From positions 1 through 5,390 of the forward strand of contig CAADVV010000253.1 in the NCBI GenBank assembly GCA_900752535.1: a stretch of 5,390 nt of DNA, given 5' to 3'. Below the pieces are notes generated by a model. That model saw only the letters and a program-made list of their open reading frames with translations, was not told where the DNA came from and did not search any database. Position 1 is the stretch's first letter, and every line of letters starts with the position of its first letter. Positions 1 to 3,493 of the stretch are shown piece by piece. The DNA is from Bacteroidales bacterium (lineage in GTDB: Bacteria; Bacteroidota; Bacteroidia; Bacteroidales; Muribaculaceae). The position numbers were made by a program, and so were the translations under genes.

Positions 1-30
1 CCCCCCGGCCGGCCCCCCCCGCCCCGCCGC
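1..30. other. GC-only low-complexity window edge
   Basis: The first 30 bases contain no A or T and consist mostly of C runs, then the sequence changes abruptly to normal coding DNA. In the gldM frame they would encode a run of Pro, Ala, Gly and Arg, which does not fit the helical N-terminal domain of GldM. The likely explanation is a degraded contig end or sequencing artefact rather than biology. This is inferred from composition alone. Confidence 0.55.
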
Positions 31-1324
31 CATATACACCCTGATTGACTCGCTCAAACAAGCCATCGTCATTCAGGCCGACGGCGCCGATGCAGACATC
101 AACGACATCCGCCGCCGCGACGACCTCGAAAGCGCCGCCGTGGTCATGCTCAACCCCTCCACGCAGCGCGGCGCCCATCTGCGCGCCGACATCGACACCT
201 TCCGCAAGTTTGTCTCGGGCTTCATCACCGACTCCGTGAAACTCGGTTCGATCAACGACGCCCTGTCGACGGCACCCTTCCGCCGTCCGGGCATAGCCGT
301 GGCACAGCCCTGGGAGGAAGCCAAGTTTGAAAACCAGCCCGTCGTGGCTGCCGTCACCCTGCTGACCAAGCTCCAGAACGACATCCGCTATGCCGAGGGC
401 GAAGCACTGTCGACAATCCTCAACAATGTCGACGCCGGCGATGTCCGCGTCAACCAGCTCAACGCCTTTGTCATTCCCCAGAGCCGCATGGTCATGCGCG
501 GCGGCAAGTACAGTGCCAACATCGTGCTGGCAGCCGTAGACACCACCGCCCGCCCCGCCGTCTTCATCAACGGCAAACGCCTGGGCAACGACACAGGCCT
601 CTATGAGTTCACGGCCGGCTCGACAGGTTCGTTCGACTACTCGGGCTACCTCGAAGTGCCACACGGCGACGGCTCGGTGACACGCCACGAGTTCAAATCG
701 TCATACGTCGTGATGGAGCCCTCGGCCACCGTCTCGGCCACAATGATGAACGTGCTATATGCAGGCATCAACAACCCCATCAGCATCTCGGTGCCGGGTG
801 TGCCGATGTCAGGCGTCAGCGCCACCATGACCAATGGTTCGCTCACCCGCAACGGCGACACCTGGATTGCCAAGCCTGCCGCTGTCGGCAAGGAGGCTGT
901 CGTCACCGTCACTGCTGAAATCGACGGCCGTCCCCAGACCGTAAACACAACGACGTTCCGTGTGCGCAAACTGCCCGACCCCGTGGCCTACATCAAGATC
1001 AAAGGTTCTTCAGGCGCCGAGCGCTACAAAGGCGGCCGTCCGCTCTCAAAGGCCCTGCTCATGGAGGCTCCCGGCCTCGACGCAGCCATCGACGACGACA
1101 TGCTCAACATCGACTTCCGCGTGCTCGGCTTTGAGACGGTCTTCTTTGACCAGATGGGCAACGCCATCCCCGAGGTATCATCGGGAGCATCGTTCAGCCA
1201 GCGTCAGAAAGACTCATTCCGCCGTCTCTCGCGCGGCAAACGCTTCTACATCTCGCGCATCCGCGCTATCGGTCCCGACGGTGTCGAGCGCACCCTTAAC
1301 CCCGTGGAAGTCATAGTCAACTAA
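2..1324 (+). CDS. gldM: GldM/PorM, type IX secretion and gliding motor subunit (5'-truncated)
   Basis: GldM (PorM) is the periplasm-spanning subunit of the type IX secretion / gliding motor. An N-terminal membrane helix packs with GldL in the inner membrane, and a stack of periplasmic domains reaches the GldK-GldN ring at the outer membrane. The frame is open from base 2 to TAA at 1322-1324 (440 codons). The family is usually a little over 500 residues, so the start, the membrane helix and the first part of domain 1 lie off the window. The first credible GldM residues begin near base 32. Visible residues up to about 170 form the helical N-terminal domain (DLESAAVVMLNP, then RADIDTFRKFV). From about 250 comes the family hallmark NVLYAGINNPISISVPGVP, which opens the third domain, and after FRVRKLPDPVAYIK (about 319) follows the C-terminal domain. 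An ATG at 140 is internal and not the start. gldN follows after 28 nt, as expected for the gldKLMN operon. The first ten encoded residues are untrustworthy. Confidence 0.94.
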   Translation, partial: PPAGPPRPAAIYTLIDSLKQAIVIQADGADADINDIRRRDDLESAAVVMLNPSTQRGAHLRADIDTFRKFVSGFITDSVKLGSINDALSTAPFRRPGIAVAQPWEEAKFENQPVVAAVTLLTKLQNDIRYAEGEALSTILNNVDAGDVRVNQLNAFVIPQSRMVMRGGKYSANIVLAAVDTTARPAVFINGKRLGNDTGLYEFTAGSTGSFDYSGYLEVPHGDGSVTRHEFKSSYVVMEPSATVSATMMNVLYAGINNPISISVPGVPMSGVSATMTNGSLTRNGDTWIAKPAAVGKEAVVTVTAEIDGRPQTVNTTTFRVRKLPDPVAYIKIKGSSGAERYKGGRPLSKALLMEAPGLDAAIDDDMLNIDFRVLGFETVFFDQMGNAIPEVSSGASFSQRQKDSFRRLSRGKRFYISRIRAIGPDGVERTLNPVEVIVN

Positions 1325-1352
1325 ACACAACATCCCCCCATCTCATCAAGCG

Positions 1353-2534
1353 ATGAAAATAAAAAGCATATACAGACATATACTGGCCGTCGCAGCCATC
1401 GTCCTGACCGCAGGTCTCGCCGTAGCTCAGGAGTCATCCGAAGCTTCGGGTGTCACCCGTCGCGGCGCCTCTGAGCGCGGCCGACGCGGTCAGCAACAGG
1501 GCACCCCCGGCGTCACCGAACGCATGCAGAGTTTCATGGAGACCACCGAGCCCTCCGAGGCCGACCTCCAGTGGATGCGTGTGATATATCGCGAGGTTGA
1601 CCTGACCAAAGATGCCAATACGCCCCTCTACTATCCCGACGAACCCATGGAGGGACAGGAAAGCCTCTTCCGCATCATCATGCGTCTGCTCGCCAACGGA
1701 CAGATGCCGGCCTACGAATATCTCGACGGCCGCGAGGCTTTCACTGACCAGTATCGTCTAAAGGTGGGCGACATGCTCGACCGTTTCCACATACTCCACG
1801 AGTCGGCCAAAGGCTCCACCGAGAAAAAACCCAAGTTCACCATTGACGACTCTGACGTGCCCGCCAACGAAGTGCTCACCTATTATATGATAGAGCGCTG
1901 GGAGTTTGACAAACGTTCCAACCGTATGCGCACACGTGTCGAGGCCATCTGCCCCGTGCTTCACCGCTCGGGTGACTTTGGCGGAGAAGCGGTCAGATAC
2001 CCGATGTTCTGGGTCAAAATGGACGACCTGCGTCCCCATCTGGCCACACAGAACATCTTTACCAACGACGACAACAACCTCGCCACATGCACCTATGCCG
2101 ACTATTTCACCCTCGGCCTCTATGATGGCGAAATCTACAAGACCCGCAATCTGCGCAACCAGTCACTCATGCAGCAGTTTCAGGACCCAGAGGAACTGAA
2201 ACATGCCCGCGACTCCATACAGAACCGTCTCGAGACCTTTGAGAATAAACTGTGGGTTCCGTCACTTGAGGAGCTTGAGAAGCGCCGCGAAGCCAAAGAA
2301 CTGGCTGAGGCCAAAGCCGAAGCTGCCGCCAACGGCGATTCAATCTCAGCCGAGGATATCGAGGACGCGCCCAAGGTGAAAAGTACCCGCAAGTCACGCT
2401 CAAAACGCGGATCGTCTGACGCCAACAAGGAGAAAAAGAAGAAACCGGCCAAGGTGAAACGCGCAAAAGAGAAGAAACCTAAAGCATCATCGTCGAACAG
2501 CGCCGCTCGAAGCGTCAGAAACCGGCGGAGATAG
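1353..2534 (+). CDS. gldN: GldN/PorN, type IX secretion ring protein with long basic tail
   Basis: GldN (PorN) is a periplasmic protein that forms, with the lipoprotein GldK (PorK), the large ring under the outer membrane that GldM contacts during type IX secretion. The ORF is complete (393 aa). It starts with a signal peptide: basic MKIKSIYRH, a hydrophobic core to about residue 22, and likely cleavage after AVA (25). There is no lipobox cysteine. Family-like segments follow: DLQWMRVIYREVDL from 71, TPLYYP and EGQESLFRIIMRLL around 90-112, YYMIERWEFD from 177, and MFWVKMDDLRPHLA from 218. From about 300 the protein becomes a charged coiled-coil-like stretch (EELEKRREAKELAEAKAEAAA). Residues 341-393 then form a low-complexity basic tail with 24 Lys/Arg among 53 residues and only three acidic residues. 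The tail lies beyond the conserved core and makes the protein longer than typical GldN (roughly 300-360 aa). There is no Shine-Dalgarno sequence before ATG 1353, normal for this phylum. The gene is co-transcribed with gldM by spacing. Confidence 0.94.
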   Translation: MKIKSIYRHILAVAAIVLTAGLAVAQESSEASGVTRRGASERGRRGQQQGTPGVTERMQSFMETTEPSEADLQWMRVIYREVDLTKDANTPLYYPDEPMEGQESLFRIIMRLLANGQMPAYEYLDGREAFTDQYRLKVGDMLDRFHILHESAKGSTEKKPKFTIDDSDVPANEVLTYYMIERWEFDKRSNRMRTRVEAICPVLHRSGDFGGEAVRYPMFWVKMDDLRPHLATQNIFTNDDNNLATCTYADYFTLGLYDGEIYKTRNLRNQSLMQQFQDPEELKHARDSIQNRLETFENKLWVPSLEELEKRREAKELAEAKAEAAANGDSISAEDIEDAPKVKSTRKSRSKRGSSDANKEKKKKPAKVKRAKEKKPKASSSNSAARSVRNRRR

Positions 2535-2571
2535 TTAAAAAACATTAAGCGCCGACCGGCGAAACAGCATT

Positions 2572-2616
2572 GTGTCGCGATTGTGACAGACTTGTCACAT
2601 CGCGACACTATTTTTG
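2572..2616 (+). terminator. Strong hairpin and T-tract ending the gldMN operon
   Basis: The left arm at 2572-2588 (GTGTCGCGATTGTGACA) pairs with the right arm at 2593-2608 over 16 base pairs, with a single bulged T at 2582 and a GACT loop. TATTTTTG follows immediately. The hairpin begins 37 nt after the gldN stop, so an intrinsic terminator is the simplest reading. The inner part (TGTGA, 8 nt, TCACA) also resembles a cyclic-AMP-receptor half-site pair, but the spacing is 8 instead of 6 and the whole element is better explained as a stem-loop. Confidence 0.65.
2609..2616 (+). promoter_or_regulatory. Possible Bacteroidetes -7 promoter element TATTTTTG
   Basis: TATTTTTG fits the Bacteroidetes -7 consensus TAnnTTTG at every defined position and is followed by GCA, a frequent context. 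The partner -33 element (TTTG or TTG, normally 19-21 nt upstream) is not well placed: TTG occurs 25 nt and 14 nt upstream, both inside the hairpin arms. It could therefore simply be the T-tract of the terminator. If it is a promoter, transcription would start near 2621-2624 and read the non-coding interval to the right. Confidence 0.28.
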
Positions 2617-2803
2617 CACACAGAAAATAACGCGCCGAATTTCCACGCATGAAAATTCCCGCTCAAGATATCAAATAAATCTAAACACCCTGAACGCAAC
2701 ACAGCTTAGCAATAAGTTGCAACAGCATAGAATAGTAATCAACATCTAAAACACCTATGAGCGCGGGCCGTCGACGAGACGCCCCGCGTTTATGCTTTTA
2801 TAT
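2617..2803 (+). ncRNA. Candidate small RNA between promoter-like element and terminator
   Basis: This interval of about 185 nt has no long ORF. It is bounded on the left by a promoter-like TATTTTTG and on the right by a terminator-like hairpin. The middle is A-rich and weakly structured; the best local stem is GAATTT pairing AAATTC around 2638-2659. ATAACGCG near 2628 could pair with CGCGTTTAT at the right hairpin, closing the ends, although CGCG is self-complementary and this may be chance. The only ATG ORF here (2649-2678) is 9 codons. I do not recognise an RNA family; the size would suit a 6S-like or other regulatory RNA, but this is speculation. Confidence 0.2.
2760..2803 (+). terminator. 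GC-rich hairpin followed by T-rich tract
   Basis: CGCGGGCCGTC (2762-2772) pairs with GACGCCCCGCG (2778-2788) in 10 of 11 positions, with one C-C mismatch and a GACGA loop. TTTATGCTTTTAT follows on the + strand. On the minus strand only a short TTTT lies several bases beyond the stem, so the + orientation is favoured. It lies over 200 nt beyond the gldN stop, so it either backs up the first terminator or ends a separate short transcript. Confidence 0.5.
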
Positions 2804-2858
2804 TCCCGCTCTGCATCCGCAATAAATATTTTCTAATCAACCAGCTGTAGAGACCATT

Positions 2859-3005
2859 TCAAAAGGGCGTTCGAGTCAGCTTCTCCAAATTCCAAGCCCC
2901 TTCAGTCAAAAAGAGATGGTGTGGCGCTCCGGGAGCCTCGGAATGGATAATTTTCCAATCTTTTTCGTGATTGCTGAAGAGGCTGTAGAAGTCGACGTAG
3001 TACAT
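2859..3005 (-). CDS. Candidate 48-aa small protein, unrecognised
   Basis: On the minus strand an ATG at 3005 opens 48 codons to TGA at 2859. The product begins MYYVDFYSLFSNHEKDWK and continues with a Pro/His segment (EAPGAPHHLFL) and an end rich in Leu and Thr. The composition is protein-like and has no low-complexity runs, but there is no ribosome site or promoter I can point to. The opening MYYVxF loosely recalls GIY-YIG nucleases, but the GIY-YIG motif itself and the catalytic Arg and Glu are absent, so I do not assign that family. It may be a chance frame, a pseudogene fragment or part of an intergenic repeat. Confidence 0.22.
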   Translation of the reverse strand: MYYVDFYSLFSNHEKDWKIIHSEAPGAPHHLFLTEGAWNLEKLTRTPF

Positions 3006-3088
3006 AAACGTGATACATAGGGATATTCAGTTAATGGCGTGAGCGATAGGGGTAGACATGGGGTGAGACGGCGATATTTAGGAGGTAG

Positions 3089-3292
3089 ATGCGTCGGGAT
3101 TCCAATTTTTCGATTCTCGGGAGGCTGTCGCAGTCAGAATCGTGCGATAAGGGTATGCCGAGCCAACCTCCGGCCAAGCAGGAGGAGAAATTTTTGCCAA
3201 TATTTTTGTCAGGGCTGCTTCTTCTCTTTCTCTTTCATCTCGACGTCGAGCTGCCGGGCCGCGAGTGTCGCGGCATTGGACGTGGCCCCTAA
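3089..3292 (+). CDS. Candidate 67-aa single-pass membrane peptide (conflicts with minus-strand ORF)
   Basis: ATG 3089 is preceded by AGGAGG ending 4 nt before it (TAGGAGGTAGATG), a textbook Shine-Dalgarno sequence, although Bacteroidetes rarely rely on one. The 67-residue product is polar to about residue 35, then has one strongly hydrophobic stretch (FLPIFLSGLLLLFLF, about 35-49) and a short basic/glycine-rich end. No family is recognised. It overlaps head-on with the 38-codon minus-strand frame at 3209-3325, and at most one of the two is likely to be real. The hydrophobic run is the reverse reading of a Lys/Glu-rich codon run on the other strand, a common source of spurious membrane segments. 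Confidence 0.2.
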   Translation: MRRDSNFSILGRLSQSESCDKGMPSQPPAKQEEKFLPIFLSGLLLLFLFHLDVELPGRECRGIGRGP

Positions 3293-3325
3293 CGTCAGGC
3301 GATTCAGTTTCGGTATATTATGCAT
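3209..3325 (-). CDS. Candidate 38-aa small basic/charged protein, unrecognised
   Basis: A minus-strand ATG at 3325 opens 38 codons to TGA at 3209. The protein is Ala/Leu-rich in the middle (ATSNAATLAARQLDVEM) and ends KEKEKKQP, which could be a short amphipathic helix with a charged tail. Codons ending in G or C dominate (GCC, GCG, CTC, GAC, GAG), matching the style of gldM and gldN better than the + strand frames over the same DNA do. There is no recognisable promoter or ribosome site and no family assignment. It conflicts with the + strand frame at 3089-3292. Confidence 0.3.
   Translation of the reverse strand: MHNIPKLNRLTLGATSNAATLAARQLDVEMKEKEKKQP
3239..3274. repeat. Two adjacent perfect palindromes
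   Basis: CTCGACGTCGAG (3239-3250) is a perfect 12-bp palindrome. Eight bases later GCCGCGA-GTG-TCGCGGC (3258-3274) is a perfect 7-bp inverted repeat with a 3-nt loop. Neither has a T-tract on either side, so they are not obvious terminators. They lie inside the two competing small ORFs and could be protein-binding dyads, an RNA stem or chance in GC-rich DNA. Confidence 0.4.
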
Positions 3326-3397
3326 TCGTCTATAGGTCAAAGACTTTGTGACTGACAACTTCACGAAAATATTTCATTCGGAAGCCGCTTCGATTTG

Positions 3398-3416
3398 TTT
3401 AACTATTTTTAACTAT
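3398..3416 (+). repeat. Direct repeat TTTAACTAT x2, period 10 bp
   Basis: TTTAACTAT occurs at 3398-3406 and again at 3408-3416, separated by one T, so the copies are exactly 10 bp apart, close to one helical turn. The pair lies 78 nt upstream of the LRR start codon in AT-rich DNA. The period would suit side-by-side regulator binding or an UP-like element. No complete -7/-33 promoter was found with it; TAAATTCG at 3444-3451 is a one-mismatch -7 candidate without a clear -33 partner. Confidence 0.3.
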
Positions 3417-3493
3417 CGGGGGTGAAATGTGATAAATCCGTATTAAATTCGCTCCATTTAAAGCAATATTCATCCATAATACCACAATTGTTC

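Larger units (their letters stand above)
2535..3493. other. 959-nt intergenic region without a convincing large gene
   Basis: This is the space between gldN and the LRR gene. The left third (2535-2805) is A-rich and contains two stem-loops, described separately. Positions 2806-2858 are AT-rich and show nothing I can name. Positions 2859-3335 are more GC-balanced and open in several frames on both strands, with candidate small ORFs on both strands that cannot all be real. Positions 3336-3493 are AT-rich leader DNA before the LRR gene. I saw no tRNA, rRNA fragment, CRISPR array, transposase remnant or inverted-repeat pair flanking an insertion. Confidence 0.6.

Noticed and set aside
73..384. 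Minus-strand ORF of 103 codons, with others at 388-594 and 646-969
   Set aside because: They lie antisense to gldM, whose frame is clearly coding with family motifs. Their Ser/Arg/Thr-rich composition is typical of shadows of GC-rich genes.
2583..2599. CRP-like operator (TGTGA ... TCACA)
   Set aside because: The half-sites are 8 nt apart instead of 6 and form the inner part of a long stem-loop with a T-tract, so terminator is the better reading.
2180..2650. Minus-strand ORF of 156 codons overlapping the gldN end
   Set aside because: Its Phe/Ser/Leu-rich sequence is the reverse reading of the Lys/Glu-rich gldN tail and it runs through the terminator hairpin, so it is a shadow and not a membrane protein.
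2649..2678. Nine-codon ORF beginning MKIPAQDIK
   Set aside because: It is too short to support from sequence, with no downstream gene for it to act on as a leader peptide.
2859..3005. GIY-YIG endonuclease fragment
   Set aside because: Only the opening MYYV resembles the family; the GIY-YIG motif and catalytic residues are missing.
2535..3493. Mobile element or CRISPR remnant in the spacer
   Set aside because: I saw no transposase or integrase motifs, no flanking inverted repeats, no target-site duplications and no regularly spaced repeats.
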